Assembly (NCBI RefSeq): GCF_016806065.1
Contig: NZ_CP032405.1
Span: 496,001-560,000, forward strand
From: Rhizobium rosettiformans
GTDB lineage: Bacteria > Pseudomonadota > Alphaproteobacteria > Rhizobiales > Rhizobiaceae
DNA: 64,000 nt
Direction of reading: 5' to 3'
Shown: piece by piece, positions 7,111 to 15,433 of the stretch
Position numbering within the stretch: position 1 is the stretch's first letter
How the letters are laid out: every line of letters starts with the position of its first letter
Notes under the pieces: model-generated
Databases searched by the model: none
The model's input: only the letters and a program-made list of their open reading frames with translations
Told to the model about the DNA's origin: nothing
Made by a program: the position numbers and the translations under genes

Positions 7111-8526
7111 ATGCAAGACGTTCATCCCCTTATCCTCTGCGGAGGAATCGGCACGCGCCTCTGGCCTCTGTCGCGCACGGAACATCCCAAGCAGTTCCAG
7201 CGCATCGACGGCAATTCGGAGACCACCTTCTTCCACGCAACCGTGGAACGCCATCGCGCGCCGGGCTTCGCTGACCCGATCGTTGCCGTCAGCAGCGCCC
7301 ATGTCGCAACCGTGCTACGCCAGCTGAGCGACCTCAAGTGCCCGGCCCGCGTTCTCGCCGAGCCGATCTCGCGCAACACCGGTCCGGCCGTGCTCGCAGC
7401 CGCCCTGACACTTGCCAAGACCGATCCGGCATCGCTGATCTGCGTCATCCCCTCCGACCACATCGTCAAGGGAGACCTGCCGGCCAACGTGCTCGCCGCT
7501 CGCAGGGCCGCGGAACAGGGCCACATCGTCCTCTTCGGCGTTCCGCCGGAATACCCGGAGACCGGCTATGGCTACATCGTCGACGGCGGCGCCCTCGAGG
7601 ATCTCACCTGCGCCCGCAAGGTGTCGAGCTTCATCGAAAAGCCGCCGGTGGAAGTCGCAACGGCCCTCATCGACGCCGGCGGCGCTTACTGGGCCTCGGG
7701 CTTGAGCCTCTTCAGAGCCGACGTCCTGATCGAAGAGTTCAAGCGCCTCGATCCAACGACCTTCGAGGCCGTGAAGAACGCGCTCGATCATGGCTTCGAG
7801 ACCGAGCACGCATTCTATCTCAATGCCGAGGCACTGCAGCCGGCCGCCAATCTGCCAACCGAGTCCATCGTCTTCGAACATTCGCCCCGCACCGTGATTG
7901 CTCCCCTGCTCGTGGCATGGAGCGATGTCGGGGCCTGGAATGCCCTGCACCACATCGCCGAGAAAGACGATGACGGCAACGTCCTGAGCGGTGACGTCAT
8001 CAGCATCGACACTCGCAACTCCTATGTGCGCGCATCGAGCAAGCTGGTTGCCGTTGTCGGCATGGACGATGTGGTCGTGGTCGACACCGACGATGCCCTG
8101 CTCATCACGACGCGGGATCAGGCCCAGCAGGTCAAGCAGATCGTCAAGAAGCTTGAGAGCATCAAGCGCCGCGAACTCGCCCAGCACATGCGCAACCAGA
8201 TGGCCTGGGGTGAGGTCCGCCGTGTCCAATCAGGCCCGGGCTACGAGCTGCGAATGATGACGCTGCGCCCCGGCACCATGCTGCCGATCGCAGAAGATGC
8301 CTCGTCACACCGCATGGTGACGGTGACGACAGGATCCGGGCTTTTGAAGACCGGTGCCGTCACACGGCCGCTGCGCATGGGTGACAATTTCGAGGTGCCA
8401 GCCGGCGAGGCGGCGTCGATCTATTGCGGCCCGGAAACCGAAATGCAGTTGGTCGAAGTCGTCTGCGAAGTCGCTGTCGCCGCATCCGTCGATGCGGTGG
8501 CCACCCTGCAACTCGTGCACAGCTGA
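7111..8526 (+). CDS. algA: Mannose-1-phosphate guanylyltransferase (AlgA-like; isomerase half degenerate)
   Basis: A 471-residue protein with the layout of type II PMI-GMP enzymes (AlgA/ManC). The nucleotidyltransferase motif LCGGIGTRLWPLSR with PKQF is at the N-terminus, and FIEKPP lies near residue 175. This half makes GDP-mannose from mannose 1-phosphate and GTP. The C-terminal cupin, which in AlgA converts fructose 6-phosphate to mannose 6-phosphate, lacks the canonical metal-binding QxHxHRxEHW motif; the corresponding stretch reads AEDASSHRM. I infer GMP activity only. The start at 7111 is fixed by AGGAG at 7100-7104 and by the conserved N-terminus; a longer frame from 7024 overlaps alg44. 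Confidence 0.85.
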   Translation: MQDVHPLILCGGIGTRLWPLSRTEHPKQFQRIDGNSETTFFHATVERHRAPGFADPIVAVSSAHVATVLRQLSDLKCPARVLAEPISRNTGPAVLAAALTLAKTDPASLICVIPSDHIVKGDLPANVLAARRAAEQGHIVLFGVPPEYPETGYGYIVDGGALEDLTCARKVSSFIEKPPVEVATALIDAGGAYWASGLSLFRADVLIEEFKRLDPTTFEAVKNALDHGFETEHAFYLNAEALQPAANLPTESIVFEHSPRTVIAPLLVAWSDVGAWNALHHIAEKDDDGNVLSGDVISIDTRNSYVRASSKLVAVVGMDDVVVVDTDDALLITTRDQAQQVKQIVKKLESIKRRELAQHMRNQMAWGEVRRVQSGPGYELRMMTLRPGTMLPIAEDASSHRMVTVTTGSGLLKTGAVTRPLRMGDNFEVPAGEAASIYCGPETEMQLVEVVCEVAVAASVDAVATLQLVHS

Positions 8527-8529
8527 GGA

Positions 8530-10044
8530 ATGGCGATGCGCAAGGGGCTCCCTCTTCTTCTGACACTCTTGATGACGTCGACCGCTCCCGGCCTGCGCGC
8601 CGAGAGCTTCGGCCACGCTGACGTGGACGGACTGACCCGGACAGTTTCGGAGATCAGAGGACAGCTTCGCGACCCCGCCTCCCGAAAGGACGACTTGCGC
8701 GCGCTCCTCTCCGGTCGCTTGGCCGAGGTTCGACAGGACGGCGCTGAAACGCCCCTCGCCCTCGACCGCCTCGCGACCGCCGGGAAGCTGCATACGGTGC
8801 CCATCGACTTCATGCTGGCCCAGCTGCGCTTGCAGACGGCAAGGCATTTCAATGTCGAGATCGAAAAGGCGCTGGCCAACCGCGCGGCACCGGCGCTCTT
8901 CATCCGCGGCGGCTCGATGACGCTCGACCAGTTGCTGGCCGAAGCAGCAAACAGTCATCCCGGCGCTTTGGAGCAGAAGGGAGAGAAAGTCGTCTCCCAT
9001 TGGCCGATCGTCATTTGGTCCGATTCCGCGCTGGTGATTGCCCCCGGGCAGTCGCTCGAGCTGTCGACGGAGGATGGTGCCTTTATCCTGAATTCCGGGC
9101 TTCTGACCGTGGACGGCGGCGAACTCTCCGCTTCGGACGGCACCAACCCGGGTCTCAACGCCTTCCGTCCCTTCGTGGCGACTGCGATGACCGGCGCCGT
9201 GCAGGCCCGGCGAGCCCATTTCAAAAACCTCGGCTTTGGCGGTTCCGGCGCAACCAGCGGCCTCTCCGTGCTCGGCGCCGCCCTCTTCCCCTCCAAGATT
9301 GCCTCCTATCTGACGGACAGCAGCTTCGAGAACATGTCGGGCATCAGCCTCGAAAACACCCATCGGGTGGTCGTTTCGGACAACCACTTTTCCGGCGGAA
9401 CAGGCCCGGCCATCGCATTGAAAGGCGTCACCGGGGCACAAATCCGGGACAACGTGATCACCGGCACCACCGAGGCCCAGGCGATCGATGTGCAGAACAC
9501 CAGTTCTGCGATCGACGTTACCGGCAACATCCTGATCGGCAATCGCGGCAGCGGCATCTTCGTCGCCAACGATGCGCGCGACATTGCGATCACCGGCAAT
9601 CTTCTGTCGGGCAATGGACGCGGCGGTGTCTCCGTCGTTCGAAGCGCCTGCGTGACGATCGCCGACAACATCGTGCTGTCGAACAGCCAGGTCGGGATCA
9701 AGCTGCGCGCCAGCCACGCGCTGACCCTGTCGCGCAATGATCTCGTCGCCAATGCCGGCGCGGGTGTCTCGATCATCGACCAGGATGAGAACGCCCGCGT
9801 CGTCGTCGACGGCAATGTCTTTACTGGCAACAAGTCCGGCATTCATGGCGGCGCAGCGAGCGAAGTGGCGCTGACGGCCAATGATTTTGGCGGCCAGTCG
9901 CCGATCCTGCTCGACGGCGAATTCGCCCCCTATGTGCCGCATCTCCTGCGGGCAGCCGCCGGCCCCGATGCGGACAGTCGCGCCCTCACCATTCACGCCA
10001 ACACGTCATCCGCCGATCCGGTGGACTGCAAGACCGGGAGCTGA
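8530..10044 (+). CDS. algG: AlgG-like periplasmic right-handed beta-helix protein
   Basis: A 504-residue secreted protein with a signal peptide ending around residue 24 (GLRA). From about residue 200 it has many short repeats of the parallel beta-helix type (for example NVITG, NILIGN, NLLSGN, NIVLSN, NDLVAN, NVFTGN). Length, position and the CASH-type repeats point to the AlgG mannuronan C5-epimerase family, which converts mannuronate to guluronate in the chain and protects it from AlgL. The catalytic DPHD tetrad is not present anywhere in the protein. It may serve only as a structural part of the export scaffold, or act on another sugar. It starts 3 bases after algA. Confidence 0.75.
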   Translation: MAMRKGLPLLLTLLMTSTAPGLRAESFGHADVDGLTRTVSEIRGQLRDPASRKDDLRALLSGRLAEVRQDGAETPLALDRLATAGKLHTVPIDFMLAQLRLQTARHFNVEIEKALANRAAPALFIRGGSMTLDQLLAEAANSHPGALEQKGEKVVSHWPIVIWSDSALVIAPGQSLELSTEDGAFILNSGLLTVDGGELSASDGTNPGLNAFRPFVATAMTGAVQARRAHFKNLGFGGSGATSGLSVLGAALFPSKIASYLTDSSFENMSGISLENTHRVVVSDNHFSGGTGPAIALKGVTGAQIRDNVITGTTEAQAIDVQNTSSAIDVTGNILIGNRGSGIFVANDARDIAITGNLLSGNGRGGVSVVRSACVTIADNIVLSNSQVGIKLRASHALTLSRNDLVANAGAGVSIIDQDENARVVVDGNVFTGNKSGIHGGAASEVALTANDFGGQSPILLDGEFAPYVPHLLRAAAGPDADSRALTIHANTSSADPVDCKTGS

Positions 10045-10046
10045 CA

Positions 10047-11495
10047 ATGGTTTTCTCGTCAGAGACTTTCCTGTTTCTCTTTTTGCCACTGTTCCTGGCC
10101 GCCTATTACCTGACCCCGGACCGGTTCAAGTCCTGGACCATTCTGATCGGGTCCTACCTCTTTTACTGCTGGTGGCGACCGGACTTCCTCTTGCTCTTCG
10201 TCGGCGTGACGGCCTGGGCCTATGGCTGTGGCCTGATGATCGAGCGGTGGGAAGGCCAGGCCAAGGCGAAGATCCCCCTCGTTCTCGGTGTGGTGGGCTG
10301 CCTTTCGGTTCTGGGCGTCTTCAAATACCTGAACTTTTTCGTCGACAGCTTCGCCGCCCTGCTCGGCACGACGCCTGATGAACTCGGTGTTCACTGGCGC
10401 CTGATCCTGCCCATCGGCATTTCCTTCTACGTCTTCCAGGCCGTCGGTTATGTCATCGACGTCTACCGCAAGGACACGCCGGCAACCCGCAACTTCGTCG
10501 ACTTTGCCGCCTTCATTGCGCTCTTCCCCCAGTTGATCGCCGGCCCCATCCTGCGTTTCAAGGACCTGGCGGACCAGTTCCACTCCCGCACCCATAGTCT
10601 CGCTCTCTTTTCGACCGGCCTCGGTGTCTTCACGATCGGCCTAGCGAAGAAGGTCCTCCTTGCCGACTCGATCGCCCCGGTGGCGGACGCCGCCTTCTCG
10701 TCTGCCAACGTCACCTTCGTCGAGGGCTGGCTCGGCGCCGCCGCCTACACGCTGCAGCTTTATTTCGACTTCTCCGGCTATTCCGACATGGCCATCGGCC
10801 TTGGCCTGATGATGGGCTTCAAGTTCATCCGCAACTTCGACACGCCCTATGTCAGCGCCTCGATCACCGAGTTCTGGCAGCGCTGGCACATCAGCCTCTC
10901 GACCTGGCTGCGCGACTATCTCTACATCCCGCTCGGCGGCAATCGCTTAGGCCCGCTGCGCACCTACCTGAACCTCTTCCTGGTCATGCTGCTCGGCGGC
11001 CTCTGGCACGGCGCCGCCTGGACCTTCGTCCTCTGGGGGGCCTGGCACGGCGGCTGGTTGGCAGTCGAGCGTTACACGGGATACGCCCGGGCCGGGCTCA
11101 ACAAAGCCTTCACCGTTCCGGCAACCCTCCTGCTCGTCGTCATCGGCTGGGTCATGTTCCGCGCCGCAAGCGTTGGCGAAGCCTTCTCGGTCTATGCCGG
11201 CATGCTCGGACTAAACGGCATGGCGCCGAGCCTGGAATTCCTGGCAAGCGTCAACCAGGAGCACCTCGTCTTCATCATGATCGCCATCGTGGCCGTGGTG
11301 ATGGAGCCTCGCTTCAAGCACCTGACCGATCCGGACCGCGTGCCGCTTATCGGGACACCGCAGGTGGCGGCCGATGGCACGGTGATTGCAACGTCGTCGA
11401 TCGCCTATCCGCTCGCAATGACCGCTCTCCTGGCGGTGACGATCGCACGCCTCGCCGAGCAGTCGGCCTCACCATTCCTCTATTTCCAGTTCTGA
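10047..11495 (+). CDS. algI: Membrane-bound O-acyltransferase (AlgI-like)
   Basis: A 482-residue MBOAT-family integral membrane protein with about ten hydrophobic helices. The signature GGLWHGAAWTFVLWGAWHG near residue 315-333 contains the invariant histidine of the family. AlgI carries acetyl groups across the inner membrane for transfer to alginate in the periplasm by AlgJ and AlgX. The neighbours algJ, algX and algF are all present, so the full O-acetylation set is encoded. Length matches the family (about 480-520). The catalytic residues look intact, in contrast to several other genes in this operon. Confidence 0.9.
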   Translation: MVFSSETFLFLFLPLFLAAYYLTPDRFKSWTILIGSYLFYCWWRPDFLLLFVGVTAWAYGCGLMIERWEGQAKAKIPLVLGVVGCLSVLGVFKYLNFFVDSFAALLGTTPDELGVHWRLILPIGISFYVFQAVGYVIDVYRKDTPATRNFVDFAAFIALFPQLIAGPILRFKDLADQFHSRTHSLALFSTGLGVFTIGLAKKVLLADSIAPVADAAFSSANVTFVEGWLGAAAYTLQLYFDFSGYSDMAIGLGLMMGFKFIRNFDTPYVSASITEFWQRWHISLSTWLRDYLYIPLGGNRLGPLRTYLNLFLVMLLGGLWHGAAWTFVLWGAWHGGWLAVERYTGYARAGLNKAFTVPATLLLVVIGWVMFRAASVGEAFSVYAGMLGLNGMAPSLEFLASVNQEHLVFIMIAIVAVVMEPRFKHLTDPDRVPLIGTPQVAADGTVIATSSIAYPLAMTALLAVTIARLAEQSASPFLYFQF

Positions 11496-11508
11496 CAGGA
11501 GCAAGACC

Positions 11509-12636
11509 ATGCCAAGTCTGCGCCAGTACACAGCGACACTGCTTCTGCCCTCCGCCTTCTTCGGCTACGCGCTCTATGCGAATTCGGCCCTGCTGACGAA
11601 TGCGGCCTCCCCGGCAGCCCAGGCTTCGGAGGCGAGGAACCTCTCGCTTTCCTACGTCATGGACGGCGAGGCGACACGCGATCTCGATACGCTCTACAAG
11701 AATGAACTTCCCCATCGCGCAGCCTCTGTCGGTCTGTTCGGCAACGCGCGCTACGCGCTTCTCGGAGCGGGCCGAAAGGGCGTCGTCGTCGGTGACGACG
11801 GATGGTTCTTCACCGCAGAAGAATTCAAGACCGTCTCGCCCAGCGACATTGACGACGCCGTCCAGCGGATCGTGGAAGTCAAGCGAGAGCTTGAAGCCCG
11901 AGGCATCCAGTTGGTGCTCGCACCGCTGCCGGCAAAGTCCGACCTTTATGCCGAAGACGTGCCCTCCCTCGTCCGCAGCGCCGCCATGGCTGACGCCTAT
12001 CGCGACTTTTCGACTGCTCTTCAGAAACAGGGGATCATCGTCGCGGACACCCGCGCCACGATGCTGACGGCAAAACCATTCGGCGACGTATTCCTGAAGT
12101 CGGACACGCATTGGTCGCCGGCCGGCGCCAATGCCGCAGCAGAGGCCGTCCAGTCAAGCCTTCAGCTGAGCGGCATAGATCTTGCCCCGCAGGATCTGAC
12201 CGCGCAGTGGCAGACCCCGGTGACCCTGTGGGGAGATCTGACCAAGTTCGTCACCTCTCCAGACTATGCACCGACGGTCGGCCTGGCGGAGGAAAGCGTG
12301 CCGATCTACCGGACGCGGGTCAGTGAGGCGGCAAGCGGCGCCGACATCTTCGGCGACGATTCCTCCGTCCCGGTCATGCTCGTCGGCACCAGCTACAGCG
12401 CCAACGAGAACTGGTCATTCGCCGACTTCCTCCGCCAATCGCTGCAAGCCGATGTCGCGAACGTGGCGAAGGAAGGTCTCGGACCCGGCGTACCAATGAT
12501 GGACCTGCTTGCCGGTTCCACGCTCGACGAGACCGCCCCGACCGTCGTCGTCTGGGAGTTCCCGGTCCGCTATCTCGGCACCAAGACGCTCTGGCAGCGA
12601 GACGGTGAGACCAAGACGGAGGGCGGCAATGTCTGA
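11509..12636 (+). CDS. algJ: Periplasmic O-acetyltransferase component (AlgJ-like SGNH fold)
   Basis: A 375-residue protein with an N-terminal signal anchor (about residues 7-24). It belongs to the AlgX/AlgJ SGNH-hydrolase-like family. DTHWSPAGA near residue 200 carries the Asp and His of the triad, and MLVGTSYSA near residue 292 carries the serine. AlgJ takes acetyl groups from AlgI and passes them towards alginate. The ribosome site GACAGGAGC lies just before the ATG. Its stop overlaps the next start (ATGTCTGA), indicating translational coupling to the Sel1-type gene. AlgX-like function is the alternative, but a second, larger family member downstream fits AlgX better. Confidence 0.82.
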   Translation: MPSLRQYTATLLLPSAFFGYALYANSALLTNAASPAAQASEARNLSLSYVMDGEATRDLDTLYKNELPHRAASVGLFGNARYALLGAGRKGVVVGDDGWFFTAEEFKTVSPSDIDDAVQRIVEVKRELEARGIQLVLAPLPAKSDLYAEDVPSLVRSAAMADAYRDFSTALQKQGIIVADTRATMLTAKPFGDVFLKSDTHWSPAGANAAAEAVQSSLQLSGIDLAPQDLTAQWQTPVTLWGDLTKFVTSPDYAPTVGLAEESVPIYRTRVSEAASGADIFGDDSSVPVMLVGTSYSANENWSFADFLRQSLQADVANVAKEGLGPGVPMMDLLAGSTLDETAPTVVVWEFPVRYLGTKTLWQRDGETKTEGGNV

Positions 12637-13408
12637 TCGTCTCGTCCGCCTGCTCTGCTCGGCCCTTATGGGATTGCCTCTGATGGCGGCCTCGCCCGCC
12701 CATGCGGTCAAGCCCCTCTTTCCACGCAACCCGCCCGAAGCCGCCGAACCTGCCAAACCGGTGAAGCGCAAGACGATGGGGCCTGCCTCGCATCTGCCGC
12801 TCGCCTTGCAGGAGGCGCGAAAGCGGCTGCTGGCCGGCAAGCGGGTTTCCTATCGGGAGCTTCAGGCGCTCGCTGATGCCAAGGACGGGATCGGCGCCTT
12901 CAAGCTGGCCGAGCGGATCCAGAAACAGGGAGACCCGAAGCTCGCGACCGACGCGCTGCACTACTTCGCCATCGCCGCCTACCATGATCGCGGCTACGCG
13001 GTGCGGCACATGATGGACATCCTCGGCAACGACAGCCTGGAGCTCGCGCCTTCCCATCTTGAAAGCGCGGAAGCAGCCCTTCGGCGGGAGGCACGCAAAG
13101 GAAACGACCAGGCGGTTGACGGTCTCATCCGGCTCTACAGCGAGGGCCGGCGGTTCGGCGACAAGCGCGACGAACTGGAATCCCTGCTCGCCTCCGGCAA
13201 GGGCAATAAAAGCGGCGACACGGCCTTCAAACTCGCCGTGCTTCTCCTCTCCGATCGCGACCGCACGCCTGAAAAGACCGAGCAAGCCAGCCGATTTCTG
13301 ACGATCGCCAAGGAGAACGGCAGCATCGGGATGAAGGCGGCGGCCAGCAACCTTCTGGCCCAGCTTGAGACGACGTCCAGTGAAACAAACATGGAGGTTA
13401 TGCCATGA
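12629..13408 (+). CDS. Secreted Sel1/TPR-like repeat protein of the exopolysaccharide operon
   Basis: A 259-residue protein with a signal peptide (MSDRLVRLLCSALMGLPLMA, cleavage near AHA at about residue 28). The mature part is helical with SLR/TPR-like units such as YRELQALADAKDGIGAFKLAERI and ALHYFAIAAYHDRGYAVRHM. The start at 12629 overlaps the algJ stop by 8 bases; its own stop overlaps algX by 4. Such repeats are scaffolds for protein-protein contacts, as AlgK is in Pseudomonas. It has no counterpart in the Pseudomonas operon that I recognise. I infer a role in assembling the periplasmic export/acetylation complex. Confidence 0.65.
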   Translation: MSDRLVRLLCSALMGLPLMAASPAHAVKPLFPRNPPEAAEPAKPVKRKTMGPASHLPLALQEARKRLLAGKRVSYRELQALADAKDGIGAFKLAERIQKQGDPKLATDALHYFAIAAYHDRGYAVRHMMDILGNDSLELAPSHLESAEAALRREARKGNDQAVDGLIRLYSEGRRFGDKRDELESLLASGKGNKSGDTAFKLAVLLLSDRDRTPEKTEQASRFLTIAKENGSIGMKAAASNLLAQLETTSSETNMEVMP

Positions 13409-14775
13409 CCCGCGTTCGCAAGACACGCATACTCGCCGGCACCGCACTTGCGGCCGTCATCGTGGCGTCCGGCCATCACGCCCGCGCCGAAATGCCGGAA
13501 GGCGATGCCGCCTCCAGCTACGGATGCCGCAGCCTGGAGGAAATCGCCGAGCTCCAGATGATCGAAGGCCAGGATGGAATGTTCTTCCGCATCCTCGCCG
13601 ACCTGCGCCTGCAGCACGCTTTCACCGATCAGACGGTCGATCATCTTGCCGCCATGGCGAAAGCTCTGGAGAAGAATGGCACGACCCTGATCTATGTGCC
13701 GCTTCCCACCAAGTCGCAGGTTCTTCCGGAGCTCGTGCCGGAGCGCGCCTCCCTCTATGGCTTCGATGCCGGGATCGCCACGGAAATCTACGACGACGTC
13801 GTTCGCCGCCTGAACGACAAGGGCGTCGCTGCCGTCGACATCGCCACGCCGATGCGAAAGAACAATCGCAATAGTTTCGGCGAGTATTCCTTCTTCCAGG
13901 CAGACTTCCACTGGACGGCCCACGGCGCAGACGTCGCAGCCAAGGCGATCGGCGACCGGCTGAAGGCATTGCCGGCCTATGCTGACGTGACCCCGGTCCG
14001 CTTCGACATGCGGGAAGTGCCACCGCCGGAAGAATTCTCGAGCATGCGCGAAATGCTGCAGAAGCACTGCATCTCGCATGTGCCGACCGTGACGGCCCAC
14101 ACCTACGAGGCTGTGCGCGTCGAGGATGACGCAGCCGAGTCAGGCGCCATGGACATCTTCGGCAGCGGCGATGAGACCGCCATTGCCCTGATCGGCACCA
14201 GTTACTCCGACAAGCCGATCAGCAATTTCTCGGGCTATCTGGAGCACTGGAGCAGCATCCCGGTCGAAAACTACTCGATCTCGGGCGGCAACCAGTTCGG
14301 TTCGATCCTCTCCTACATCACCTCCCGCGAGTTCCAGGAGCGCCGTCCTCGTTTCCTGATCTGGGAAAACCCGATCTACAACAATCTCGGCCAGTATGGT
14401 GCAGCCCCCTGGGCGGAAATCGTCGCCGCATCGCTCGGCGAATGCAGCCCCGCCATTCCCGCCAATGCCAGCGGCAACAACGCGGTCGAAGCCGATCTTT
14501 CGACGATGAAGCTGAGCCAAGGCGACGTCATCCTTGCCGATATCGGCAGTGACGTCAGCCGCAAGGCCACCTTCACCCTGACCGGCGCCGACGGCACCGT
14601 GCGCACCCGCTCGATCGAACGCGGTGACCGCCTGCGCTCCACCGGCCGCTATTTCTTTTCGCTCGGCGGCTTCCCCGAAGGTTCGATCGAGAAAGTGGCC
14701 GTCAGCTTCGACGCCCCGATCGACGACACCACCACCCTATCCATCTGCAAGACCAAAACTGGAGAACAGTCATGA
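13405..14775 (+). CDS. algX: Alginate O-acetyltransferase (AlgX-like)
   Basis: A 456-residue secreted protein (P. aeruginosa AlgX has 474). The signal peptide ends near residue 30 (HARA). The SGNH-like domain has DFHWTAHGAD near residue 170 (catalytic Asp and His) and ALIGTSYSD near 265 (catalytic Ser). A C-terminal beta-rich, carbohydrate-binding-type domain follows from about residue 345. AlgX is the terminal O-acetyltransferase that acetylates mannuronate in the periplasm. The active-site residues appear intact. ATGA overlap with the upstream gene and a 4-base overlap with algF indicate coupled translation. Confidence 0.85.
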   Translation: MTRVRKTRILAGTALAAVIVASGHHARAEMPEGDAASSYGCRSLEEIAELQMIEGQDGMFFRILADLRLQHAFTDQTVDHLAAMAKALEKNGTTLIYVPLPTKSQVLPELVPERASLYGFDAGIATEIYDDVVRRLNDKGVAAVDIATPMRKNNRNSFGEYSFFQADFHWTAHGADVAAKAIGDRLKALPAYADVTPVRFDMREVPPPEEFSSMREMLQKHCISHVPTVTAHTYEAVRVEDDAAESGAMDIFGSGDETAIALIGTSYSDKPISNFSGYLEHWSSIPVENYSISGGNQFGSILSYITSREFQERRPRFLIWENPIYNNLGQYGAAPWAEIVAASLGECSPAIPANASGNNAVEADLSTMKLSQGDVILADIGSDVSRKATFTLTGADGTVRTRSIERGDRLRSTGRYFFSLGGFPEGSIEKVAVSFDAPIDDTTTLSICKTKTGEQS

Positions 14776-15407
14776 TGACCAAGGTCCCCACACGCTTCGC
14801 CCTCGCAACTTTTGCGGCCACCCTTGCCCTCTCGACTGCGGCTTTCGCCGACGACGGCGGGCTCTATGAAAAGCCGCTCGATCCCAACTCCGCCTTCGTC
14901 CGGGTGATTGCACCCGGTGCGACGACGGCATCCGTGCAGAACAGCGCCTTCAACCAGCTTGAAGAGGGGGTCTCGCCCTATGTGGCTGTCGCCCCCGGAG
15001 ACATTCCTGTCTCCTCCAGCTTCGGCGAAGGCAGCATCAAGGCGAGCGCCGGCAAGTTCTATTCCGTCGTCGTTACCAAGGCGGGTGCGACGACCGTCGT
15101 CGACGACATGACCAAGAATCCGTCCAAGGCGACGCTTTCGCTCTACAACCTCACCGAAAAGGCCGCGATCGATCTCTTCGTGCCCCAGGCAGGCGCAGAA
15201 GCCGTTTCGGATGTCGACAGCGGCGGCTCGAAGTCCGTGGCGCTCAGAGCACCGCTTGCCGTCGATCTGGTCGTTCGCGAAGGCGACAAGGATCTCGCCA
15301 AGCTCGACAAGGTCGAATTCAAGCGGCTCGCCGGTGTGACCATCGTAGTCACCGGCGAAGGCGATCAGGTCGACGCAGTCGCCGTTCCCAGCACCATTGC
15401 CCGATAA
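14772..15407 (+). CDS. algF: Periplasmic alginate O-acetylation protein (AlgF-like)
   Basis: A 211-residue secreted protein, the usual size of AlgF (about 216). The signal peptide ends after STAAFA near residue 26. The mature N-terminus DDGGLYEKPLDPNSAFVRV is typical of the family, followed by two beta-rich domains. AlgF is required for acetyl transfer together with AlgI, AlgJ and AlgX and probably acts as an adaptor between them. Its start overlaps the algX stop by 4 bases. Confidence 0.88.
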   Translation: MMTKVPTRFALATFAATLALSTAAFADDGGLYEKPLDPNSAFVRVIAPGATTASVQNSAFNQLEEGVSPYVAVAPGDIPVSSSFGEGSIKASAGKFYSVVVTKAGATTVVDDMTKNPSKATLSLYNLTEKAAIDLFVPQAGAEAVSDVDSGGSKSVALRAPLAVDLVVREGDKDLAKLDKVEFKRLAGVTIVVTGEGDQVDAVAVPSTIAR

Positions 15408-15433
15408 TTGAAGACAGGTTCCGGAGGTTTATC

